Source: Halieaceae bacterium (lineage in GTDB: Bacteria > Pseudomonadota > Gammaproteobacteria > Pseudomonadales > Halieaceae). Taken from it: 13,326 nt of DNA. The DNA lies in contig JABIZW010000082.1 in NCBI GenBank assembly GCA_018666295.1, forward strand, positions 1-13,326, in the 5' to 3' direction. Every line of letters starts with the position of its first letter. Position 1 is the first letter of the stretch. Of this stretch, positions 6,698-13,326 are shown piece by piece. Under the pieces are notes generated by a model. It was not told the origin of the DNA and did not search any database. It saw only the letters and a list, made by a program, of their open reading frames with translations. The position numbers and the translations under genes are program-made.

Positions 6698-9384
6698 TGC
6701 TTATACTTCTTGCCGCTACCACAGGTGCACGGGTCGTTACGCCCAACTTTCGGGGCAGCTCGGACAACTGGAGACCTCGGTGCTTCTGCTTGTTCTGGCG
6801 CTTCACCTTGGCTTGCCTCGGGTAACGCTTGAGCCTGCGCGTGTTGAAACGCCAGCTTTTGCCGGGCGGCCTCTTCGCGACGGCGACGCTCAATTTCCTC
6901 TGCTTCGTCCTCTCGCTTAATTTGAATCTGACTCAGAATACGCACGACTTCTTGCTTCAAACGTTCCAACAGGGACTCGAACAGCTCAAACGCTTCGCGC
7001 TTGTACTCCTGCTTGGGGTTCTTGTTCGCGTAGGCGCGCAAGTGAATACCCTGGCGCAGCTGATCCATAGTCTGCAAATGGTCCTTCCAAAGCCCATCAA
7101 GCACTTGGAGCATGACCTGCTTTTCAATTTGCCGCATAGCATCGCCAATCGATGCGCCTTTTTCGTCGTACGCGGCTTGCACAGCCTCGACAATGCGTGC
7201 TCGAAGAGACTCCTCATGCAAGTCATTGTCCTCGTCCAACCAGGCCACGACTGGAATATCTTGTGCGTATTCGGTACGCAGGTACTGCTCCAAACCCTCA
7301 ACATCCCATTGTTCTTCAACACTCATCGGTGGAATAAACCGATCGATGCCGGCGTGAATCACATCCGTTCGTATGTTGGTGATCATCTCGGCCACATCGG
7401 CGCCGTCGAGCAATTGATCGCGCTGTTTGTAAATAATCTGACGCTGGTCGTTCGCCACGTCGTCATATTCCAGCAACTGCTTACGAATATCGAAGTTACG
7501 CCCTTCGACCTTGCGTTGAGCCCGCTCGATTGAGTTTGTGACCATTTTGCTCTCAATGGCCTCACCACGCTCCATACCCACTTTCTGCATGATGCCAGCC
7601 ATATTGCCCATGAAAATGCGCATCAAACTGTCGTCGAGTGAAATGTAAAAACGTGAAGCACCTGGGTCACCTTGGCGTCCTGCACGTCCCCGCAGTTGGT
7701 TATCAATACGACGCGACTCGTGACGTTCGGTACCGACAATATGAAGTCCACCCGCATCCAGCACCGCTTGATGTCGCTCTTCCCAAGCCGCCTGCGCTGC
7801 AACTTTTGCAGATTCGTCCTCCAAAGCGGCAAGTTCTGCCTCAAGGTTACCGCCCAGTACAATATCGGTACCGCGTCCCGCCATATTGGTCGCAATGGTC
7901 ACCATACCCGGACGGCCGGCCTGCGCAATAATCTCAGCCTCTTGTTCGTGATACTTAGCGTTTAGCACCTTATGCGCGATACCCGCGCCCTTGAAGTGCT
8001 CCGAGAGCTCTTCTGAGGTTTCAACCGACGCCGTACCCACCAGTACGGGGGCTTGGTGCTCAATAATGCGCCGGGTCTCATCAACAATTGCCTCGAGCTT
8101 CTCTTCCTTGGACATGAAGATGAGGTCGTTCATATCGAGCCGTTTCATCGGAATGTTGGTTGGAATCACCACACACTCAAGTCCGTAAATTTGTCGAAAT
8201 TCAAACGCCTCAGTGTCAGCAGTTCCGGTCATCCCGCTCAACTTTTCGTAAATACGGAAATAGTTCTGAAACGTGGTGGACGCCATAGTCTGGCTTTCGG
8301 CTTGAATATCGACGTTCTCTTTCGCCTCAATGGACTGATGCAAGCCCTCCGACAAACGTCGACCGGGCATGGTGCGGCCCGTGTGCTCATCGATCAAAAC
8401 GACCTGACCGTTTTGTACAATGTATTCGACGTCGCGATGAAACAGGTTGTGCGCGCGCAGCGCTGCAGTAACGTGATGCAACAGACCTAAGTTGGTGGAG
8501 GCATACAATGAATCATCAGCTGCCAGTAACCCCTCATCGATCAGCATGGTCTCAATGAGCTCGTGACCGTCCTCAGTCAGCTCAACAGAGCGTTGCTTCT
8601 CGTCAATGACAAAGTGACCGTCCTCCGACGCCTCATCGGTTCGGGCCACCAGTCTCGGAATGAGTTTATTAATCTTGCGGTAAAGTTCGGAGCTGTCTTC
8701 AGCCGCACCTGAAATAATGAGCGGCGTTCGCGCCTCATCGATCAGAATCGAGTCCACTTCGTCAACAATCGCAAAAGCCAGCTGGCCCTGCATCTTGTCG
8801 TCCATGCTGAAGGCCATGTTGTCTCGGAGGTAATCAAAACCAAATTCGTTGTTGGTTCCGTAAACCACGTCGGCAGAGTAGGCAATACGCTTCTCTTCTT
8901 GCGTTTGTCCGGCCTTGACGACCCCAACTTCAAGTCCCAAGAAGTTGTACAGCTTTCCCATCCACGCGGCGTCCCGTGTCGCCAAATAGTCGTTGACGGT
9001 AATCAGGTGAACGCTATTACCCGACAGCGCGTTAAGATAAGCCGGCAGTGTTGCCACTAAGGTCTTACCCTCTCCAGTTCGCATTTCTGCGACATTGCCC
9101 TCGTGCAGCACCACGCCACCGATGAGCTGCACGTCAAAGTGGCGCATACCCATGGCACGGACACCGCCCTCCCGAACGACGGCAAAGGCCTCAGGCAGCA
9201 GCGCGTCAAGCGACTCGCCGTTCTGGTACCGTAATTTGAATTCTTGCGTTTTTGCCCGCAACGCGTCGTCGTCAAGCGCTTGCACGCTCTCCTCAAACGC
9301 ATTGATGGTGCGAACAGTTTTCTTAATTCGACGTAACACTCGGTCGTTACGCGAGCCGAATATCATCTTCAGCGGATTAGCCAT
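6676..9384 (-). CDS. secA: Preprotein translocase motor ATPase SecA
   Basis: The peripheral membrane ATPase that pushes unfolded preproteins through SecYEG. The ATG at 9384 gives MANPLKMIFGSRNDR and 902 aa, matching E. coli (901). The frame is open for 16 more codons upstream, but that part is unlike SecA. Walker A is GEGKT at 104-108 and the DEAD-like Walker B is VDEVDSILIDEARTP near 207-221. NMAGRGTDIVLGG and the GRAGRQGDPG motif of the second nucleotide-binding fold are intact. The C-terminal zinc tail C886-x-C888-x8-C897-C898 binds SecB and phospholipids. Upstream are a candidate sigma-70 promoter and a palindrome. No secM-like arrest gene is visible. Its TGA overlaps the proposed argJ start. 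Confidence 0.98.
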   Translation of the reverse strand: MANPLKMIFGSRNDRVLRRIKKTVRTINAFEESVQALDDDALRAKTQEFKLRYQNGESLDALLPEAFAVVREGGVRAMGMRHFDVQLIGGVVLHEGNVAEMRTGEGKTLVATLPAYLNALSGNSVHLITVNDYLATRDAAWMGKLYNFLGLEVGVVKAGQTQEEKRIAYSADVVYGTNNEFGFDYLRDNMAFSMDDKMQGQLAFAIVDEVDSILIDEARTPLIISGAAEDSSELYRKINKLIPRLVARTDEASEDGHFVIDEKQRSVELTEDGHELIETMLIDEGLLAADDSLYASTNLGLLHHVTAALRAHNLFHRDVEYIVQNGQVVLIDEHTGRTMPGRRLSEGLHQSIEAKENVDIQAESQTMASTTFQNYFRIYEKLSGMTGTADTEAFEFRQIYGLECVVIPTNIPMKRLDMNDLIFMSKEEKLEAIVDETRRIIEHQAPVLVGTASVETSEELSEHFKGAGIAHKVLNAKYHEQEAEIIAQAGRPGMVTIATNMAGRGTDIVLGGNLEAELAALEDESAKVAAQAAWEERHQAVLDAGGLHIVGTERHESRRIDNQLRGRAGRQGDPGASRFYISLDDSLMRIFMGNMAGIMQKVGMERGEAIESKMVTNSIERAQRKVEGRNFDIRKQLLEYDDVANDQRQIIYKQRDQLLDGADVAEMITNIRTDVIHAGIDRFIPPMSVEEQWDVEGLEQYLRTEYAQDIPVVAWLDEDNDLHEESLRARIVEAVQAAYDEKGASIGDAMRQIEKQVMLQVLDGLWKDHLQTMDQLRQGIHLRAYANKNPKQEYKREAFELFESLLERLKQEVVRILSQIQIKREDEAEEIERRRREEAARQKLAFQHAQAQALPEASQGEAPEQAEAPRSPVVRAAPKVGRNDPCTCGSGKKYKQCCGVLG
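6687..6690 (-). promoter_or_regulatory. Ribosome-binding site bearing on the argJ start
   Basis: GGAG on the minus strand inside the last codons of secA lies 7 nt before a TTG (6679-6677) that overlaps the secA stop as TTGA. The GTG at 6697 that opens the longest argJ frame has no purine-rich site at a good distance. This favours initiation at TTG with coupling to secA termination, although both starts give a plausible ArgJ N-terminus. Confidence 0.45.
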
Positions 9385-9403
9385 GGTGTTTCCATTACGT
9401 GTG

Positions 9404-9432
9404 ATTAGGTTTTGCGCAGTTTGCGCGATCAA
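9404..9432 (-). promoter_or_regulatory. Candidate sigma-70 promoter for secA
   Basis: On the minus strand TTGATC (9432-9427) and CCTAAT (9409-9404) are separated by exactly 17 bp, each matching 4 of 6 consensus bases. The predicted start near 9397 leaves a leader of about 13 nt containing GGAAA before the secA ATG. The spacer is made of two direct copies of GCGCAAA (plus-strand TTTGCGC at 9411-9417 and 9420-9426). Moderate matches like this occur by chance, so support rests mainly on location. Confidence 0.4.
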
Positions 9433-9439
9433 CGGGTAC

Positions 9440-9452
9440 AGTGAAGTTCACT
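9440..9452. repeat. 13-bp palindrome upstream of secA
   Basis: AGTGAA-g-TTCACT is a perfect inverted repeat with a single central base in the 85-bp gap between the M23 gene and secA. It lies 7 bp upstream of the candidate -35 box, a typical position for an activator or repressor site. There is no T-run, so it is not a terminator. A bound regulator is inferred only from shape and position. Confidence 0.45.
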
Positions 9453-9469
9453 AGCGGTCGATGATGACC

Positions 9470-10408
9470 TTAGTTGGGCGTGCGGTGTAAGTAACTCGCA
9501 GGATCGACCGGACGGCCGTTTTTGTGAACCTCAAAGTGAACGTGCGGCCCAGTAGAGCGGCCACTGTTTCCCATGAGCGCAACAACGTCACCACGGCGAA
9601 CCATGTCACCGACTTTGACACGATTTTCTTGGTTATGGGCATAACGCGTGATCACACCATCGCCGTGCGCGACCTCGACCATTTTACCGTAGCCCGCACG
9701 CTCGCCGCTCCAGCTGACAACACCGCTGGCCACCGCAACGATATTTGCACCCTCGCGTCCCGCGAAATCGATGCCTTCATGCCACGCTTTTTTACCACTG
9801 AACGGATCGATACGGCTGCCGTATCGAGACGACAACCACCCCGACAGGATCGGCCGACCTGCAGGCGTCGCATCACTTTTAACCTGCTCGCCCTGAATCA
9901 ACTCGGACAATATATCGAGTTGAACCTCGCGATCGTCCAACGCGGTACTCAAGGCGAACAACTCACCCTCAAGCGCAGGAATTAATTCTCGCGCATCGTC
10001 TTGCGACGTCATCAGTGGGCCACCCAAGGCAGGTGGTACGTTGAAGTTAAACTCACCGGGCTCTAAACCCGCGCTTTGTGTAAGGTTCATGCCCACCGCA
10101 TCGAGACGCGTGACCCGGCTTTGCAACTCAGCCAAGAGCAGCGTCATGGACTGCAGCCGTCTCTCGGCTTCAACAGCCAGATCAGCCAAGGCCTCGGCGC
10201 GCTCGCGCGCTTCTTCTGCCGCCAAAGTCTCTTCGGCCGCCTGTGTTTTAGAAACCCCTTTTTTAACGCCAAACTCGTAGCTCAGTCCCGCCAAAGTCAC
10301 GGGCAAACCAATCAAAATCGCAGACACAACAACCCGCGTCCATCGACCAATTTCGACAGTTTTAGAAGGGCCTTCGTTGTTTATCAGTATGAATTTCAAA
10401 GGGGGCAC
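9470..10408 (-). CDS. Membrane-anchored M23 (LytM-type) peptidoglycan endopeptidase
   Basis: Probably cuts peptide cross-links of peptidoglycan in the periplasm. The 312-aa protein has a short cytoplasmic N-terminus, one membrane segment near residues 25-45, a long Ala/Glu-rich coiled coil near 55-105, a linker, and a C-terminal peptidase M23 domain from about 195. All metal and catalytic residues are visible: H210 and D214 (HEGID), H258 (RYAHN), and H289/H291 (HVHFE). It should therefore be an active zinc enzyme, not an EnvC/NlpD-type activator with a degenerate site. The start is GTG. The position between lpxC and secA matches the M23 gene of Pseudomonas (PA4404 type). The pairing with division genes suggests a role in wall remodelling, but the exact substrate bond is unknown. 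Confidence 0.9.
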   Translation of the reverse strand: MPPLKFILINNEGPSKTVEIGRWTRVVVSAILIGLPVTLAGLSYEFGVKKGVSKTQAAEETLAAEEARERAEALADLAVEAERRLQSMTLLLAELQSRVTRLDAVGMNLTQSAGLEPGEFNFNVPPALGGPLMTSQDDARELIPALEGELFALSTALDDREVQLDILSELIQGEQVKSDATPAGRPILSGWLSSRYGSRIDPFSGKKAWHEGIDFAGREGANIVAVASGVVSWSGERAGYGKMVEVAHGDGVITRYAHNQENRVKVGDMVRRGDVVALMGNSGRSTGPHVHFEVHKNGRPVDPASYLHRTPN

Positions 10409-10492
10409 AATCGCTCACGTTAATCGCGCCACTATGCCAGAGATACAAGTCCTAAGAAAGTATGTTGGACTCGGCGCTGCTCTCGGCCGCGA

Positions 10493-11413
10493 TTAAGTTG
10501 GCGCGTAAGTCAAAAACGGCTGTTGATAGGAAATTGGGGCCTGTTCGACATCGTCAAAGGTGACCATCTCCCACGCATCCTTATTTGCAATCAAGGTGCG
10601 CAGCGCTTGGTTGTTGAGTGCATGGCCTGACTTGAAGGCACGGTATTCACCGATCAGGCTGTACCCCAGTAAATACAGATCGCCAATGGCATCGAGCACC
10701 TTGTGCTTCACAAATTCATCGTCGTAACGAAGGCCGCCATGGTTCAAGACCTTGTAGTCGTCGATGACGACGGCGTTGTCCATGCTGCCCCCACGCGCGA
10801 GTCCCTGTGAGCGCAGATACTCAATTTCATCGACAAAGCCAAAGGTTCTTGCGCGACTAACCTCGCGCACGAAAGACGTTGTGGAAAAATCAATCTCCGT
10901 GGTTGCGGCTCGGTGTTTGAACACCGGATGATCAAAATCGATGCCGAACGAGATCTTAAATCCCTCAAGCGGCAAAAAGCTGGCAGTCTTGTCGCCGTCG
11001 GTCACGGTGACTTCTTTTCTGACACGAATAAATTTCTTCGCAGCGTGTTGTTCTACGATCCCTGCTGACTGCAGCAAAAAGACAAAGGGGGCCGCACTAC
11101 CGTCCATGATGGGGATTTCAGGGGCGGTAACGTCGACGTACGCGTTGTCGACACCCAGTCCTGCCATCGCAGATAGCAGGTGCTCGATGGTTGAAACGCG
11201 GGCTTCACCGTGAATGAGGCAGGTCGACAGCGTCGTCTCTCCAACCAAGTTGGCACGAGCGGGGATCTCGGCCACAGGGTTGAGGTCAGTTCGGCGAAAA
11301 ACGATGCCCGTATCGACGGGTGCAGGGCAGAGTGTCAGGAGCACTTTATCGCCTGTGTGCAAGCCAACACCGGTGGCCTTGATCGAATTTCGTAATGTCC
11401 GCTGTCGTATCAT
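10493..11413 (-). CDS. lpxC: UDP-3-O-acyl-N-acetylglucosamine deacetylase LpxC
   Basis: A zinc amidase that removes the acetyl group from UDP-3-O-acyl-GlcNAc, the committed step of lipid A synthesis, in the cytoplasm. The 306-aa length matches the family (305 in E. coli). Zinc ligands are H78 (STIEHLLSA), H237 and D241 (KHKVLDAIGD), each offset by one from E. coli numbering. The general acid/base His lies in the SGHALNNQ motif, and MDGSAAPF is conserved. The N-terminus MIRQRTLRNSIKATGVGLH is canonical. An A-rich AAAAAAGG lies 7 nt before the ATG. It follows ftsZ, as in nearly all gammaproteobacteria. In enterics LpxC is controlled by FtsH proteolysis through a short C-terminal tail; this C-terminus (QQPFLTYAPT) differs, so that control cannot be assumed. 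Confidence 0.97.
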   Translation of the reverse strand: MIRQRTLRNSIKATGVGLHTGDKVLLTLCPAPVDTGIVFRRTDLNPVAEIPARANLVGETTLSTCLIHGEARVSTIEHLLSAMAGLGVDNAYVDVTAPEIPIMDGSAAPFVFLLQSAGIVEQHAAKKFIRVRKEVTVTDGDKTASFLPLEGFKISFGIDFDHPVFKHRAATTEIDFSTTSFVREVSRARTFGFVDEIEYLRSQGLARGGSMDNAVVIDDYKVLNHGGLRYDDEFVKHKVLDAIGDLYLLGYSLIGEYRAFKSGHALNNQALRTLIANKDAWEMVTFDDVEQAPISYQQPFLTYAPT

Positions 11414-11432
11414 TCCTTTGCCTTTTTTCAGA

Positions 11433-11462
11433 GGGCAGTTAGCCCGAGAGCGCTAAGCTCTC
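11433..11462 (-). repeat. Two adjacent short hairpins in the ftsZ-lpxC gap
   Basis: In the transcribed sense GAGAGC-TTAGC-GCTCTC (11462-11446) is followed directly by GGGC-TAACT-GCCC (11445-11433). Both have 5-nt loops and lie between the ftsZ stop and the lpxC ribosome-binding site. The bases after them are A-rich, not T-rich, so an intrinsic terminator is unlikely. They could stabilise the ftsZ mRNA 3' end or tune lpxC translation. Confidence 0.45.
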
Positions 11463-11487
11463 TTTCCAACCACTCCCTCGCTCAGCG

Positions 11488-12657
11488 TTAGTCAGCTTGG
11501 CGACGCAGAAACGCCGGAATATCGAAATACCCCTCTTCGCTACTTTCCTCGACCGCAACTGCTTGCCCAGAAGGAGTAGTCGCAGCAGCGCGCTGGCGCT
11601 TTGCTGGAGGCAGATCATACCCCTCATAGGCCGCTGACGTCGATGTTGCGGAACGCATGGGCGCAAGTGGCTCAACCTTCTTCAAGACAGGTCGGCTTTG
11701 ATCAACCCCGAGCCCCGTGGCCACGACGGTCACTTTGAGCTCATCAGCCATGGTTGGATCGATCACTGTGCCGATGACCACGGTCGCGTCATCACAGGCA
11801 ATCTCTTCAATCGCTTCACCAACCTCTGAGAACTCACCCAGGGACAGATCAAGACCCGCCGTAATGTTGACCAACAGACCCTTCGCTCCACTGAGGTCTA
11901 TGTCGTCTAACAGTGGGCTGTTAATGGCACGTTCAGCCGCTTCACGAGCACGACCCTCACCGGTTGCGGTACCCGTACCCATCATTGCAGAACCCATTTC
12001 TGACATCACAGTCTTCACGTCGGCGAAATCGACGTTGATCATACCGGGACGGATAATCAGGTCCGCGATACCCTGAACTGCTCCAAAGAGCACGTCATTG
12101 GCCTCTTTAAACGCATCCAACAAGCTGGTGTTTTTGCCCATAACTTCGAGCAATTTCTCGTTGGGCACGGTAATCAGTGAGTCAACATGCTGTTCAAGTT
12201 CTTTGAGACCTTGATCTGCAATGGTCAAACGCTTTCGGCCCTCGAAGCTGAACGGTCGCGTGACAACCGCTACGGTCAAGATACCCATGTCACGCGCTAC
12301 CTCCGCGACAATAGGTGCACCACCCGTGCCAGTGCCGCCGCCCATTCCGGCGGTCACAAAAACCATATCCGCGCCCTGCAAAGACTCCGCAATTCGATCT
12401 CTGTCTTCGAGTGCGGCCGCACGACCAATTTCCGGATTGGCGCCTGCACCCAATCCCTTAGTAATGGTGTTACCCAGCTGCAGAATCGTTTTAGAGTCGA
12501 TGTCTGCCAACGCCTGCGAGTCGGTATTTGCGCAAATGAAGTCTACGCCTTCAATATCGTGCTCGATCATGTGACGAACCGCATTACCACCGCCGCCGCC
12601 AACACCAATCACCTTGATAACCGCGTTTTGCGGTGCATTGTCTACTAGTTCAAACAT
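11488..12657 (-). CDS. ftsZ: Cell division GTPase FtsZ
   Basis: The tubulin homologue that polymerises at midcell into the Z ring and recruits the division machinery. The 389-aa protein has the glycine-rich nucleotide loop GVGGGGGNAV near 18-27, the tubulin signature GGGTGTG at 106-112, and the T7 synergy loop NVDFADV with D210 and D213 (E. coli D209/D212). After the globular core a variable linker of about 55 residues leads to the C-terminal peptide DIPAFLRRQAD (379-389), which differs from E. coli by one residue and binds FtsA and ZipA. The ATG at 12657 follows a strong GGGGAG site 7 nt upstream. It lies 53 nt downstream of ftsA with a small hairpin between. Confidence 0.98.
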   Translation of the reverse strand: MFELVDNAPQNAVIKVIGVGGGGGNAVRHMIEHDIEGVDFICANTDSQALADIDSKTILQLGNTITKGLGAGANPEIGRAAALEDRDRIAESLQGADMVFVTAGMGGGTGTGGAPIVAEVARDMGILTVAVVTRPFSFEGRKRLTIADQGLKELEQHVDSLITVPNEKLLEVMGKNTSLLDAFKEANDVLFGAVQGIADLIIRPGMINVDFADVKTVMSEMGSAMMGTGTATGEGRAREAAERAINSPLLDDIDLSGAKGLLVNITAGLDLSLGEFSEVGEAIEEIACDDATVVIGTVIDPTMADELKVTVVATGLGVDQSRPVLKKVEPLAPMRSATSTSAAYEGYDLPPAKRQRAAATTPSGQAVAVEESSEEGYFDIPAFLRRQAD

Positions 12658-12664
12658 TTTATTT

Positions 12665-12670
12665 CTCCCC
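12665..12670 (-). promoter_or_regulatory. Strong ribosome-binding site of ftsZ
   Basis: GGGGAG on the minus strand, 7 nt before the ftsZ ATG, is the best Shine-Dalgarno match seen in this window. A strong site fits the known need for FtsZ to be made in large excess over FtsA. Confidence 0.7.
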
Positions 12671-12679
12671 GTTTGAAAT

Positions 12680-12697
12680 TATTCGGCTGCCCGAATA
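12680..12697 (-). repeat. Hairpin in the ftsA-ftsZ gap
   Basis: TATTCGG-GCAG-CCGAATA forms a perfect 7-bp stem with a 4-nt loop, ending about 10 nt before the ftsZ ribosome-binding site. The following ATTTC is not a proper T-run, so termination is unlikely. It could be an mRNA-processing or stability element between ftsA and ftsZ. Confidence 0.5.
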
Positions 12698-12710
12698 TCC
12701 CCTTACTCTT

Positions 12711-13326
12711 TTAAAAGTTGCGTCCAAACCAATTGCGCAACCCACCCAGCAAACCGCTGGTCTTCTTGCGACCCGCAGCAAGCTGCGCCCCGTCATGAAG
12801 TTCTTTTGCACCCGAGAGCAGCAGTCCCACGGCTGTCGCGTAAATCGGATTACGAATAATGTCGTGCATGCCGCGGGTGTACTGCGGCGCACCGACTCGC
12901 ACCGGCATGTGGAAAATCTCTTCAGCAAGTTCCACCACACCCTCCATTTTGGAGGTCCCACCGGTCAGCACGATGCCGGCGGGTATAAGGTCTTCAAAGC
13001 CAGAGCGTCGCGTCTCACCTTGGATTAACGTAAACAGCTCGTCGTAGCGCGGTTCAACAACCTCTGCCAACGACTGACGCGACAGATCGCGCGGAGGGCG
13101 ATCGCCCACGCTGGGAACCTTGATGGTTTCGTCGGGCCCTGTGAGCTGAGCGAGCGCACAGGCGTATCGAATTTTAATTTCCTCCGCGTGCTGGGTCGGT
13201 GTGCGTAAGGCCATTGCAATGTCACTCGTGACTTGATCGCCCGCAATGGGAATAACCCCTGTGTGCCGAATAGACCCTTCGGTGAAGATGGCAATGTCTG
13301 ACGTCCCGCCGCCAATATCCACCATG
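12711..13326 (-). CDS. ftsA: Cell division protein FtsA, C-terminal half (partial)
   Basis: The actin-like ATPase that tethers FtsZ filaments to the membrane and signals to the later division proteins. About 204 codons of the 3' half are present; the 5' part lies beyond the right edge. The phosphate-2 nucleotide-binding motif VDIGGGTSDIAIF stands at the very start. VIPIAGDQVTSDIA, VPSVGDRPPR, LAEVVEPRYDEL and the adenosine motif GIVLTGGTSKMEG follow, all aligning with E. coli FtsA. The tail ends in an amphipathic helix-like LLGGLRNWFGRNF, the expected membrane-targeting sequence. The Met at 13325 is internal to the protein, not a start. It is upstream of and co-directional with ftsZ. Confidence 0.97.
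   Translation of the reverse strand, partial: MVDIGGGTSDIAIFTEGSIRHTGVIPIAGDQVTSDIAMALRTPTQHAEEIKIRYACALAQLTGPDETIKVPSVGDRPPRDLSRQSLAEVVEPRYDELFTLIQGETRRSGFEDLIPAGIVLTGGTSKMEGVVELAEEIFHMPVRVGAPQYTRGMHDIIRNPIYATAVGLLLSGAKELHDGAQLAAGRKKTSGLLGGLRNWFGRNF

Noticed and set aside
6829..7533. 234-aa plus-strand ORF antisense to secA
   Set aside because: It lies entirely within secA, resembles no family I recognise, and shows only the pattern expected from the opposite strand of a conserved gene.
10409..10440. Extended -10 promoter for the M23 gene (TGGCATAGT on the minus strand)
   Set aside because: No acceptable -35 at 16-18 bp; the match is too weak.
1..13326. Novel defence, mobile or secondary-metabolite system
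   Set aside because: All substantial coding space is taken by recognised core genes with intact motifs; no repeats, integrases, transposases or atypical composition were seen.

Overview
This window is ordinary chromosomal DNA of a gammaproteobacterium. The genes match the pseudomonad and marine gammaproteobacterial type (Pseudomonadales/Cellvibrionales-like): a pilA | pilBCD-coaE type IV pilus locus and the ftsA-ftsZ-lpxC-(M23)-secA-argJ-mutT end of the division and cell-wall cluster. Base composition looks only moderately G+C rich and even throughout, with no sign of recent transfer. A marine Halieaceae-like host is a guess, not a demonstrated assignment. I see no insertion sequences, CRISPR arrays, rRNA, tRNA or phage genes.

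Layout: (1) Positions 1-177, minus strand: 5' part of the major type IV pilin gene pilA, running off the left edge. (2) 178-505: a 328-bp divergent intergenic region, the most information-rich non-coding part. It holds a consensus sigma-54 promoter for pilA, possible PilR half-sites and a perfect 15-bp inverted repeat. (3) 506-5089, plus strand: pilB, pilC, pilD and coaE, almost certainly one operon from pilC onward (10-nt and 1-nt gaps). (4) 5076-13326, minus strand: read in transcription order, ftsA (3' part), ftsZ, lpxC, an M23 peptidase gene, secA, argJ and mutT. The two blocks meet tail to tail with a 14-nt overlap of coaE and mutT.

How the genes work together: PilD removes the prepilin leader of PilA and methylates the new N-terminus. 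PilB is the extension ATPase and PilC the inner-membrane platform that polymerises the fibre. CoaE (last step of CoA synthesis) travels with the pilus operon. On the other strand FtsA and FtsZ build the division ring, LpxC commits precursors to lipid A, the M23 enzyme probably trims peptidoglycan, and SecA drives protein export. ArgJ makes ornithine and acetylglutamate for arginine, and MutT cleans 8-oxo-dGTP. The last three genes are tightly packed (secA/argJ and argJ/mutT overlap).

Every gene has its expected catalytic residues, and I found no new enzyme or defence system. The points worth a second look are regulatory or organisational: the pilA-pilB intergenic palindrome and sigma-54 promoter, a palindrome next to a candidate secA promoter, small hairpins in the ftsA-ftsZ and ftsZ-lpxC gaps, and genes often found in these neighbourhoods that are absent (yacG/zapD after coaE, dciA or secM between lpxC and secA).
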